Counted from the first letter of the stretch, positions 17,896 through 25,748 are shown. The stretch: 29,358 nt of DNA from JAUSEW01 sp964414015 (GCA_964414015.1 CAYPUE010000006.1:1-29358), one strand, 5' to 3'. Notes: generated from the sequence alone by a model not told the origin. Translations and numbers: made by a program.

Positions 17896-19649
17896 TAGAC
17901 GCGTACAGAATGGTTGTGGTCAATCTAATCGCTTCAGTTTCTCTATTTTCCGGAGTGTTAATCTATAAGTATATTTACCCAAAAAAAAATATCAATTTAT
18001 TATTCTTATTAATTCTTATCTCCTTATTGCCTCTCATAAGCATACTAAGGAAAGGAACATACGAAAGCGGAGATTTAACCATACATGCTGGATTTGCCAT
18101 GTCATTCTACGAGTCTCTAAAGGACGGTAATTTTATTCCGCGCTGGAGCAGCCAGATTATTTATGGATATGGCTATCCGCTTTTTATTTTTGTTTATCCT
18201 TTACCCTACTATTTAACATCCTTTTTCCATTTCATAGGATTTAGCTTTATTAGCAGTCTAAAACTCATCCTTGCTCTTTCATTTATTGCGTCCGGCATTA
18301 CAATGTATTTTTTTATAAAAGAAGAGCTGAGAAATAAATATTCTGCATTTATTGCCGCCGTAATTTATCTTTTTTCCCCTTATCACCTTGTTGATTTGCA
18401 TTTTAGGGCAGCTGTCGGAGAGGTCATTGCTTTTGCTATCCTTCCGTTTTGTTTTTTTGCCATAAAAAAAATGTCCCAAAATATTTCCTATGAGTGGTTT
18501 TTGGTGTCTTCTGTAAGTTTTTCTCTTCTTATACTTTCCCATCAAGCCATATCTTTAATATCCGCGCCTTTTATTATCGCCTACATCTTGTATCTTTGGA
18601 TAATAAAAAACAGAAAAAAAATTAAATACATATTTTCCTACAGTCTTTCTCTTGTTGCAGGATTATTCTTATCTTCTTTTTACTGGATACCGGTTATTTT
18701 TGAATCCAGATATATGAACTTACTTACTAAAGGCGACGTATCGTTTCTTCATCTTGATCAACTTATTTATTCTCCATGGAGATTTGGATTCTTATTTCAG
18801 GGGCCAAATGGCGAACTTTCTTTCATATTGGGCTACGTACAATTATTCATTGTCATATTTTCGCTTATTTTATTTTTTACAAATAGACTTTCACCAAAGG
18901 AAAAGACAATATATTTAACATCTGTTATCTCTTTTTTTATACTCCTTTTTATGACCCAATCGTTTTCAAAAATAATATGGATGAATGTTTCACTGCTAAA
19001 AGGCTTTCAATATTCTTACCGACTGCTTTTGCCAATTTCATTTTTCATCTCTATAATCGCCGGTGTAATTATAAAAAATATTACCCAAAAATGGTTTTTT
19101 GTCAGCTTGTGTTTAATTGCAATATCAACAACTATTCTAAATTGGGGAAATAGGAAAACTCTACCTTTTTTAACCGATTCCTCTATCTTATATGAATTAT
19201 CTAGCAATATTACTAAGGTTGGGCAAGGGACTACAATATGGGTCGATTCCAATAATTTCAAATCCAATCAGAGAACAGTACCCCATATTGAGGTTAAGCA
19301 AGGAAAAGCAGATATCCAAGAGGTGTCGAGAAATTCTGTAAAGCATTCGTATCTAATAAATGTTCTATCGAAAACTGCATTTATAAAAGAGAATACCTTA
19401 TATTTTCCAAGCTGGATTGTGAAAGTAAATGGTAATCCCTATCCATTCAGTTTTAATAATTCTTCTTATCCCGGCATTATAACCTTTAGATTAAACCAAG
19501 GATCGCATAAGGTGGATGTAAGTTTTACCGATACGAAAATTAGAATTTTTTCGAAATTCCTAAGCATTTTTTCTCTTCTTGCTCTTATTAGTATATTTAT
19601 ACTAGTCTCGTCCAAAAAGATTAAAAAGATTCTTCTTAAACTTATATGA
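17892..19649 (+). CDS. Polytopic membrane protein, '6-pyruvoyl-tetrahydropterin synthase-related' (GT-C-like) family
   Basis: This 585-residue protein has its first two membrane segments, then GTYESGDLTIHAGFAMSFYE with Asp61 and His65, then IPRWSSQIIYGYGYPLF. I know this pattern from the family named 'PTPS-related membrane protein', which has nothing to do with pterins; by layout it is a GT-C-like glycosyltransferase. The SPYHLVDLHFRAAVGE stretch is another hallmark. About ten helices follow, then a soluble domain (about 425-555) with TLYFPSWIVKVNG, and a final membrane helix at about 558-578. The role is probably extracytoplasmic glycan assembly. ATGA overlaps on both sides tie it to the GT2 before it and the methyltransferase after it. 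Confidence 0.75.
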   Translation: MIDAYRMVVVNLIASVSLFSGVLIYKYIYPKKNINLLFLLILISLLPLISILRKGTYESGDLTIHAGFAMSFYESLKDGNFIPRWSSQIIYGYGYPLFIFVYPLPYYLTSFFHFIGFSFISSLKLILALSFIASGITMYFFIKEELRNKYSAFIAAVIYLFSPYHLVDLHFRAAVGEVIAFAILPFCFFAIKKMSQNISYEWFLVSSVSFSLLILSHQAISLISAPFIIAYILYLWIIKNRKKIKYIFSYSLSLVAGLFLSSFYWIPVIFESRYMNLLTKGDVSFLHLDQLIYSPWRFGFLFQGPNGELSFILGYVQLFIVIFSLILFFTNRLSPKEKTIYLTSVISFFILLFMTQSFSKIIWMNVSLLKGFQYSYRLLLPISFFISIIAGVIIKNITQKWFFVSLCLIAISTTILNWGNRKTLPFLTDSSILYELSSNITKVGQGTTIWVDSNNFKSNQRTVPHIEVKQGKADIQEVSRNSVKHSYLINVLSKTAFIKENTLYFPSWIVKVNGNPYPFSFNNSSYPGIITFRLNQGSHKVDVSFTDTKIRIFSKFLSIFSLLALISIFILVSSKKIKKILLKLI

Positions 19650-20668
19650 AAAATACGAAATTGAAAGAGATGATTACAGAGATGAAAAAAGCCCCTTCAA
19701 TCTATTGTCCTTCAGATTTTTGGAAAAAATTAAATAAAATACACAATAAGCAGTTGCTACATTCTGGTTTTGATAATTTCAAAAGATCGGTTACAGTACA
19801 CTACTTTAATTGGAGAATCTTGATGATTATTAGACATCAATTATCACCAATACTTTCAGAACTTGCGAAAGGAAACTTCGCCCCGATATTTAACAGCCGG
19901 TTTTTAAATCCTTCGTCCAAAATCCGCTCATATGTTACATCTTTTAATTATATTTCTGCCTTAATATATAAAATGTATGTCGCTTTTTTAAACGACTATG
20001 TTTATCGCCAAGACAAATTAAAACTTTTAGATCGCATCAAAGAACCTCTTATTGGAAACCCATTTTTAGTTAGCTATAAAAACAAATTTATCTCTCAAGA
20101 CTTATGTAATTCCGTACATGAATTTTATAGCATAACGGACAACATTAATTCACAGAAGCATATGGAAGTAGCAGAAATAGGCGCAGGATATGGAAGGCTG
20201 GCATATGTATTCCTAAAAGCTTTGCCAAAAACTTCTTACTGCATCATTGACATTCCGCCTGCTCTTTTTATATCACAGGAGTATTTATCAAAAGTGTTTC
20301 CTAGGGAAAAAATCTTTTTCTTCAGACCTTTTTCCTCATTTGCAGAAATAAAGAAAGAATTTGAAGCTGCACGAATTAGATTTATTATGTCCCATCAAAT
20401 AAAATATTTACCCGATAAGTATTTCAATCTTATGATTTCAATAAGCACACTGCACGAAATGACACGACAACAAATAAGTAACTATATTAAGCAGATTAAT
20501 CGCTTAACTAATGGCTATTTTTACAATAAGCAATGGATAAGATCATATGCCAAAGATAATTCCTACATAAAAGAAAATGAATACCCTATTCCCCAAAATT
20601 GGCGCACTATTTACCAGCATCCTCACCCTATTCAAAAACTATTTTTTGAAGCTTTATATAAAGTATAG
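19646..20668 (+). CDS. Putative sugar O-methyltransferase
   Basis: This 340-residue protein has no membrane helix. Residues 173-185 (MEVAEIGAGYGRL) are the SAM-binding glycine-rich loop, followed by SYCIIDIPPALF (the acidic end of the second strand) and, later, NLMISISTLHEMTRQQISNYI. The pattern matches the 'putative sugar O-methyltransferase' family often found in polysaccharide loci. The N-terminal 130 or so residues, with PSDFWKKLN and FNWR, are characteristic of that family and may bind the sugar. The likely reaction is O-methylation of a glycan residue, sometimes used as a chain-end cap. It overlaps the preceding gene by ATGA and converges with the GT4 gene, leaving only 6 bp between stops and no visible terminator. 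Confidence 0.78.
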   Translation: MKNTKLKEMITEMKKAPSIYCPSDFWKKLNKIHNKQLLHSGFDNFKRSVTVHYFNWRILMIIRHQLSPILSELAKGNFAPIFNSRFLNPSSKIRSYVTSFNYISALIYKMYVAFLNDYVYRQDKLKLLDRIKEPLIGNPFLVSYKNKFISQDLCNSVHEFYSITDNINSQKHMEVAEIGAGYGRLAYVFLKALPKTSYCIIDIPPALFISQEYLSKVFPREKIFFFRPFSSFAEIKKEFEAARIRFIMSHQIKYLPDKYFNLMISISTLHEMTRQQISNYIKQINRLTNGYFYNKQWIRSYAKDNSYIKENEYPIPQNWRTIYQHPHPIQKLFFEALYKV

Positions 20669-20674
20669 TTTCCC

Positions 20675-21700
20675 CTATCCATTTCCTTGCCAAAGCTTTA
20701 TGCATGCATTAGCTAAATTTTTCCATGATTGATTTTTTACCCACTCAAAAGCCTTACTGACAATCATCTCTTCTTCTTCTGGATTTTTTAGGAAATATAG
20801 AACTTTTTCTGCGAGTCCATTTTCCGAGCTTGCAATGTTTATTAATTTTGCAAATGGAGACATCTTGAGATAGTCTTCTTTCAGGGAATTATCGTAAACT
20901 GCGAACACTAATCTTTTCGCAGCCATTGCCTCAAGAATAGACAAATAGCGGGAAGCGAAAACGAAATTAGATTTTGACAATTCTTTTTCCGGATTTCTTA
21001 CAAAACCCCTAAAGTCAGTATCCTTACTGATTTTATTCTTAAACTTTCCGTCTCCAAATACAGTGAATTTAAAATCTGGGATTTTTTCTCTTATTTTCTT
21101 AACCGCTTCAAGATAAGTTAAAAAGCCAGTCTGTTCATCCAATCTGCCAACAAAAACAGCAGAATTCTTATTTTTCATTTCCCATTTTTCATTTTTCATT
21201 TCCATAATATTCACTCCTCCGTAGGAAACAAAATTAGGCTTTGTTCCATACCATTTTTGAATAAAATCTCCAATGCAGATATTACCATTAGATAGTTTTT
21301 CCGATACCTTGTGGATGAAAATATCTTTTGGTTTTAGAGGATAACCTTCATAACCATGAAATGTCGTAAATATCTTTTTAAAAGGGTATAAAAATCTAAA
21401 TGGAAGATACCAAAAGAACACGTCATGGCAATGAACTATATCCGCGTTCTCTATCAATTGTCTATTGTTCCAAAGCCATTTCCAAATAGTAAACTTTTTA
21501 AACCAGCTATTAATAACAGGAATTCTGTAAATACTTATGCCTTTAAAATTTTCTTTATTTTTTAAATTCTTATCAAATTTCTCCGTTATAACGGAGACCT
21601 TGTAACCTTTTCTTAAGAGAATTTTGCTTATTTCCAGAACATGCTTTTCAACTCCGCCAATATGGGGGTAAAAAAGACGGGACAAAAAAAGGATATTCAT
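20675..21700 (-). CDS. GT4 family glycosyltransferase, directly downstream of tRNA-Val
   Basis: This 341-residue GT-B enzyme begins MNILFLSRLFYPHIGGVEKHV, a textbook GT4 N-terminus, so the ATG at 21700 is surely right. The second domain starts at NSAVFVGRLDEQTGF, with a later RYLSILEAMAAKRLVFAVYDN. In this motif the first Glu of the usual E-x7-E is replaced by Ala, while the second Glu is kept. A 7-bp repeat tract inserts MEMKNEKWEMKNKN in the linker between the two domains. The ATG stands one base after the 3' end of tRNA-Val and has no ribosome site, so it is probably expressed from the tRNA promoter. Substrates are unknown; it presumably serves the neighbouring glycan locus. Confidence 0.85.
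   Translation of the reverse strand: MNILFLSRLFYPHIGGVEKHVLEISKILLRKGYKVSVITEKFDKNLKNKENFKGISIYRIPVINSWFKKFTIWKWLWNNRQLIENADIVHCHDVFFWYLPFRFLYPFKKIFTTFHGYEGYPLKPKDIFIHKVSEKLSNGNICIGDFIQKWYGTKPNFVSYGGVNIMEMKNEKWEMKNKNSAVFVGRLDEQTGFLTYLEAVKKIREKIPDFKFTVFGDGKFKNKISKDTDFRGFVRNPEKELSKSNFVFASRYLSILEAMAAKRLVFAVYDNSLKEDYLKMSPFAKLINIASSENGLAEKVLYFLKNPEEEEMIVSKAFEWVKNQSWKNLANACIKLWQGNG
21170..21204. repeat. In-frame 7-bp tandem repeat in the GT4 gene
   Basis: Five successive heptamers on the plus strand: ATTTTTC, ATTTCCC, ATTTTTC, ATTTTTC, ATTTCCA. The coding strand is the complement and gives the MEMKNEKWEMKNK peptide. It lies at the junction of the two Rossmann domains, just before the VGRL motif. 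Confidence 0.9.
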
Positions 21701-21701
21701 G

Positions 21702-21773
21702 TGGACGCGAGAGGATTCGGACCTCTGACTTCTTCAATGTGAATGAAGTACTCTACCGCTGAGCTACGCGTCC
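21702..21773 (-). tRNA. tRNA-Val(CAC): tRNA-Val (anticodon CAC)
   Basis: The minus strand folds as a 72-nt cloverleaf. The acceptor arm is GGACGCG/CGCGTCC (7 bp) with discriminator A. The D arm is GCTC/GAGT with loop AGCGGTA, including G18-G19. The anticodon arm is CTTCA/TGAAG with loop TTCACAT, anticodon CAC (reads GTG, Val). The variable loop is AAGTC and the T arm is AGAGG/CCTCT with loop TCCGAAT. CCA is not encoded, so it must be added after RNase Z trimming. One deviation: position 55 is C instead of the near-universal T (pseudouridine). G15 and C48 are present for the Levitt pair. The ATG of a GT4 gene begins one base beyond the discriminator. Confidence 0.95.
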
Positions 21774-21803
21774 TTGCGTTAATTATACCAAATCAGATAG
21801 AAT
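21774..21803 (+). promoter_or_regulatory. Predicted ileS promoter
   Basis: TTGCGT at 21774-21779, an 18-nt spacer, then TAGAAT at 21798-21803. The predicted start falls at about 21810, one base before the ileS ATG. It overlaps the tRNA promoter on the other strand. Confidence 0.5.
21782..21790 (-). promoter_or_regulatory. Extended -10 promoter of tRNA-Val
   Basis: The minus strand reads TGGTATAAT, a perfect extended -10, ending 8 bases before the tRNA 5' end. The predicted start is near 21775, so the transcript begins almost at the mature tRNA. No good -35 is visible. The box lies within the ileS promoter spacer. Confidence 0.75.
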
Positions 21804-21810
21804 TAATAAT

Positions 21811-24666
21811 ATGTTTAAACCCGTTTCTTCACAAATAGATTTCCCGAAGTTGGAAGAAGAATTGTTGGATAAGTGGCAGCAAAAAGGAATAGTTGCTAAA
21901 TATCTGCATAAAAACGATTCGTCAAAGCAAAAGTTTTCTTTCTTGGACGGTCCGATAACTGCCAATAACCCTATGGCTGTTCATCATGCATGGGGCAGAA
22001 CATACAAAGACTTATGGCAAAGATTTTGGAATATGAAAGGAAGGAAACAAAGATTTCAGAACGGCTTTGACGAACAAGGCTTGTGGGTAGAAGTAGAAGT
22101 AGAAAAAGAATTGGGATTAAGAAATAAAAAAGAAATTGAAAATCTCGTGCCGGGTGATAAATTTAAAAGTTTGGAAAAATTTATCAATCTCTGTAAGACA
22201 AGGGTTAAGAAATTTTCAGCTATTCAAACCGAGCAAAGCAAACGGCTTGGATACTTTATGGATTGGGACAATTCTTATCATACTTCTTCTGATGAAAATA
22301 ACTATGCGATTTGGAATTTTATAAAAGTTGTTCATGAAAAAGGATGGCTATATAAAGGCCATGATACTGTTCCATGGTGCCCTCGGTGTGGCACAGCAAT
22401 TTCCCAGCATGAAATCCTAACTGAAGAATATAAAGAAATAACTCACGAAACTGTTTATTTTAAGCTTCCGATAAGAAATCGGATCAACGAATATCTGTTG
22501 GTTTGGACAACAACTCCATGGACAATTCCTTCAAACGTTGCAGTGGCAGTAAACCCGAAAGAAAAATATATTGCTATCTCTGGCGACAATAAAGATAGAT
22601 TGTGGATAATGGATAAACGTGTAGCAGTTTTAGACGATAAGAAAAGAGAACCTCTTGACACGAAAATAGGTAAAGAGCTTATCGGATGGGAGTATGCTGC
22701 GCCTTTCGATGAAATTCCTTTGGTTAAAGAAACATTAGGTAATTATGTTCATCGCGTCATTGACGGTGGAGATATTGTTACGGAAACTGAAGGAACAGGA
22801 CTACTACACGTTGCTCCTGGGGCAGGAGAAGAAGATTTTAAGCTTGGGAAAGAAAATAACCTACCAGTTATTGCCTCTATTGAGGAGGATGCATCATACG
22901 TTACCAGTATGGGTGAATTTGCAGAAAAAAATGCCAAGAAACATCCTGAACTAATAATCGATTATCTTAAGTCTTATAAAAATGGTAAATATTTCTTTGA
23001 AACTGAAGGAATCACTCATCGATACCCTACTTGCTGGAGATGTAAAACAGAGCTGGTATGGCGTGTTGTTGACGAGTGGTACATAGCTATGGACAACAAG
23101 GACAAATCCGGCAAAACATACAGGGAGCAAATGGTTGAAGTAGCAAAAAAGATTAACTGGCTTCCTTCTTGGGGAAAAGAAAGGGAGCTGGACTGGTTAA
23201 AGAATATGCATGATTGGCTTATCAGCAAAAAAAGATATTGGGGACTTGCTCTTCCCATTTGGGAATGCGAAAAGTGTAAGCATTTTGAAGTAATTGGAGG
23301 AAAAAATGAATTAAAAGAAAAAGCAGCTGAAGGATGGGATAAGTTCTACGGAAATAGTCCCCACAGACCATGGATAGACGAAGTGAAATTGAAATGCGTT
23401 AAGTGCGGTGGGATTATGACAAGAGTTCCCGATGTTGGCAATCCATGGCTTGATGCCGGAATTGTGCCCTTCTCTACATTATCGAAAGATTGGTTTCCGT
23501 CAGATTTCATAACTGAAAGTTTTCCTGGGCAGTTTAAGAATTGGTTCTACTCCCTCATAGCCATGAGTACGGCTTTGAAAAATACTAATCCTTTTAAAAC
23601 AGTATTGGGATTTGCATCCGTAAGAGATGAAAAAGGCGAAGAAATGCATAAGTCAAAAGGCAACGCGGTTGAATTCAATGAAGGAGCGCAAAATTTAGGG
23701 TCAGATGTGATGAGATGGATGTTCTCAACTGCTAACCCGGAAAATAATTTGAATTTTGGCTATAAAGCTGCAAGTGAAACCAAAAGAAAATTTTATCTAA
23801 TCCTCTGGAACTCTTACAAATTTTTCGTTGATTATGTAAATTTCTCTAATTGGGATCCTAATAATAAAGTAGAGCCATTAAAACCTTTAGATTTATGGAT
23901 TTTAGCCAAGCTAAACCAAGTCGTAGATTTAACGAACAGATCTTTAGGGAAATATGACGCGATGACTTCATCCCGAGCAATTGAAGATTTCGTAATTAAT
24001 GATTTTTCAACTTGGTATATAAGACGCTCTAGAAGCCGTGTTGACGCTACATCGGAAGACAGCGAAAAAAATATCACTTTGTCTACAATGCATAAGGTTT
24101 TGGTAACTCTTTGTAAATTACTCGCTCCGTTTGTTCCTTTTATTTCAGAAGAAATGTTCGTCAATCTAACAGGAGAGGAATCAGTTCATTTGCAAAATTA
24201 TCCGTTGAGAGACGAAATCTTGCTAGATAAAAAGTTAATAGACGATATGTCTTTTGTTAGAAGCGTTGTTGAATTGGGACATGCAAAGCGAAAAGAACTG
24301 GGCATAAAAGTAAGACAACCCCTCTCCAAATTTTCAATTTTCAATTCTAAATTTTCAATCGATGAAGAACTAATAGATCTAATTAAAGATGAGTTAAATG
24401 TTAAAAATATTATATTCGAAAAAGGAAAGGGAGAAATAACGGTAAATTTCGATACCAAAATAACTAAAGAATTGCAGGAAGAGATGCAAGCGCGAGATAT
24501 AATAAGACAAATTCAGGAAGAGAGAAAAAATCTGGGAACGGAACTTAATGACAAAATAAATGTTAGTTTGCCCGATTGGCCTTTAGCTTTTGAAAATCTC
24601 ATCAAGAAAAAGGCGTTGATTAGAAATCTGAAAAAAGGACCAAAATTTACGGTTGACCGCGTATGA
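21811..24666 (+). CDS. ileS: Isoleucyl-tRNA synthetase
   Basis: This 951-residue class Ia synthetase charges tRNA-Ile. The HIGH region is GPITANNPMAVHHAWGR, with HHAW at 58-61 standing in for H-x-G-H, a degenerate form. The KMSKS region is MHKSKGN at 612-618. The CP1 editing domain lies between, with VWTTTPWTIPSN at 231-242 and GTGLLHVAPGAGEEDF at 328-343. Cys pairs at 190/193, 408/411, 486/489 and 529/532 probably bind zinc. The anticodon-binding domain contains KELGIKVRQPLS and, further on, DELNVKNI; between them (about 840-850) the peptide KFSIFNSKFSI comes from a 7-bp repeat tract. The ATG has no ribosome site and lies about one base from the predicted transcript start. The stop overlaps the next gene by ATGA. 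Confidence 0.96.
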   Translation: MFKPVSSQIDFPKLEEELLDKWQQKGIVAKYLHKNDSSKQKFSFLDGPITANNPMAVHHAWGRTYKDLWQRFWNMKGRKQRFQNGFDEQGLWVEVEVEKELGLRNKKEIENLVPGDKFKSLEKFINLCKTRVKKFSAIQTEQSKRLGYFMDWDNSYHTSSDENNYAIWNFIKVVHEKGWLYKGHDTVPWCPRCGTAISQHEILTEEYKEITHETVYFKLPIRNRINEYLLVWTTTPWTIPSNVAVAVNPKEKYIAISGDNKDRLWIMDKRVAVLDDKKREPLDTKIGKELIGWEYAAPFDEIPLVKETLGNYVHRVIDGGDIVTETEGTGLLHVAPGAGEEDFKLGKENNLPVIASIEEDASYVTSMGEFAEKNAKKHPELIIDYLKSYKNGKYFFETEGITHRYPTCWRCKTELVWRVVDEWYIAMDNKDKSGKTYREQMVEVAKKINWLPSWGKERELDWLKNMHDWLISKKRYWGLALPIWECEKCKHFEVIGGKNELKEKAAEGWDKFYGNSPHRPWIDEVKLKCVKCGGIMTRVPDVGNPWLDAGIVPFSTLSKDWFPSDFITESFPGQFKNWFYSLIAMSTALKNTNPFKTVLGFASVRDEKGEEMHKSKGNAVEFNEGAQNLGSDVMRWMFSTANPENNLNFGYKAASETKRKFYLILWNSYKFFVDYVNFSNWDPNNKVEPLKPLDLWILAKLNQVVDLTNRSLGKYDAMTSSRAIEDFVINDFSTWYIRRSRSRVDATSEDSEKNITLSTMHKVLVTLCKLLAPFVPFISEEMFVNLTGEESVHLQNYPLRDEILLDKKLIDDMSFVRSVVELGHAKRKELGIKVRQPLSKFSIFNSKFSIDEELIDLIKDELNVKNIIFEKGKGEITVNFDTKITKELQEEMQARDIIRQIQEERKNLGTELNDKINVSLPDWPLAFENLIKKKALIRNLKKGPKFTVDRV
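24329..24363. repeat. In-frame 7-bp tandem repeat in ileS
   Basis: Successive heptamers AATTTTC, AATTTTC, AATTCTA, AATTTTC, AATCGAT. They encode KFSIFNSKFSI in a loop between the conserved RQPL and DELNVK elements of the anticodon-binding domain. The unit resembles those of the tracts at 15489 and 21170. Confidence 0.85.
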
Positions 24667-25742
24667 CAAAAAGAAGCCTCTTGGATTTAGACTGGACGCT
24701 GATACTGCCGGTTTTCGTATTGGTACTCCTAAGCTTAACTACGCTTTTCTCAATTAATTTTTCCTTATTTAGAAGTCAGTTTATTTTTCTTATCATCTCT
24801 TGTCTTGCCTTCTTATTTTTCTCCCAAGTAAACTACAGAATAATTAAGTTTTACTCTTCCCCTATTTATATTGCTTCTTTAGTCTTACTAATATTGGTCT
24901 TGGTTCTAGGTGCTGCGACAAGGGGATCTGTCAGATGGATTGAAGTTGCGGGCATAAAAATTCAATTTTCCGAAATCCTTAAGCCCTTTCTCTTGGTTTC
25001 TTTTGCTTCGTTTCTTTCTTCACGCGAAAATTATTCTTTTAAAACACTTCTTCTGGCTTGCCTTTTTCTTGCTCCCATATTTTTATTAATCTTCGTACAG
25101 CCTGATCTCGGTAATGCTGTTATGTATATCTCTGTTGCTATTCTAACTCTTATTGCTTTTGGCATTCCTTTTCGTTTCTTTTTGGCATTTGCCGTACCGT
25201 TAGGATTACTTTCTCCTCTGATTTGGAGGTTTTTACATGATTATCAGAAACAACGAATTGCTACTTTTCTTAACCCGCAAGATCCTCTTGGTCTCTCATA
25301 TAATGCTATCCAATCAGTTATCGCTGTTGGTTCGGGAATGTTTTTTGGAAAAGGTTTGGGGCAGGGAACTCAATCTGCGTTAAGATTTCTGCCGGAGCGC
25401 CACACTGATTTTATATTTGCAACCTTGTCCGAAGAACTAGGCTTCGTAGGCAGTACTATTGTAGTTTTATGCTTCGCCTTACTTTTGTACAGAATATTTA
25501 AAATATTTTCTAATTCCACTGAAACTTTTCCTAAAGTATTTGCTATTTCTGCTTTTTCAATTATCCTTCTTCAAGCTTTTGTAAATATAGGGATGAATAT
25601 AGGCATTCTTCCTATTGTTGGCATAACTCTGCCCTTTGTTTCTTACGGAGGAAGTTCCCTTCTTTCAAGTTTTATTTTACTTGGACTTGTGTCTTCAGTA
25701 AGCAAAAAATCTGATGAGGAGAATGTCCTAGAAATTAAGTAG
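24663..25742 (+). CDS. rodA: SEDS-family peptidoglycan glycosyltransferase (RodA/FtsW)
   Basis: This 359-residue polytopic protein has the SEDS landmarks in order: RGSVRWIEVAGIKIQFSEILK, then QPDLGNAVMY, QKQRIATFLNPQDPLGLSYN, GKGLGQGTQSALRFLPERHTDFIF and, at the end, GITLPFVSYGGSSLL. The Asp in PERHTDF lies in the large external loop that carries the catalytic acid in RodA. The protein polymerises lipid II glycan strands with a partner class B penicillin-binding protein, which is not in this window. RodA is preferred over FtsW by the 'IKIQFSE' and loop pattern, but the two are hard to separate. The ATG overlaps the ileS stop (ATGA), so both are likely translated from one mRNA. The 3' end carries the rplU promoter. 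Confidence 0.9.
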   Translation: MTKRSLLDLDWTLILPVFVLVLLSLTTLFSINFSLFRSQFIFLIISCLAFLFFSQVNYRIIKFYSSPIYIASLVLLILVLVLGAATRGSVRWIEVAGIKIQFSEILKPFLLVSFASFLSSRENYSFKTLLLACLFLAPIFLLIFVQPDLGNAVMYISVAILTLIAFGIPFRFFLAFAVPLGLLSPLIWRFLHDYQKQRIATFLNPQDPLGLSYNAIQSVIAVGSGMFFGKGLGQGTQSALRFLPERHTDFIFATLSEELGFVGSTIVVLCFALLLYRIFKIFSNSTETFPKVFAISAFSIILLQAFVNIGMNIGILPIVGITLPFVSYGGSSLLSSFILLGLVSSVSKKSDEENVLEIK

Positions 25743-25748
25743 ATAGTT

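Noticed and set aside
17892..19649. Pterin biosynthesis function suggested by the family name 'PTPS-related'
   Set aside because: The protein is a polytopic membrane protein in a glycan locus with GT-C-like loop residues; the family name is a historical label.
21170..21204. Heptamer arrays as CRISPR repeats
   Set aside because: Units are 7 bp with no spacers and lie within open reading frames; no cas genes are present.
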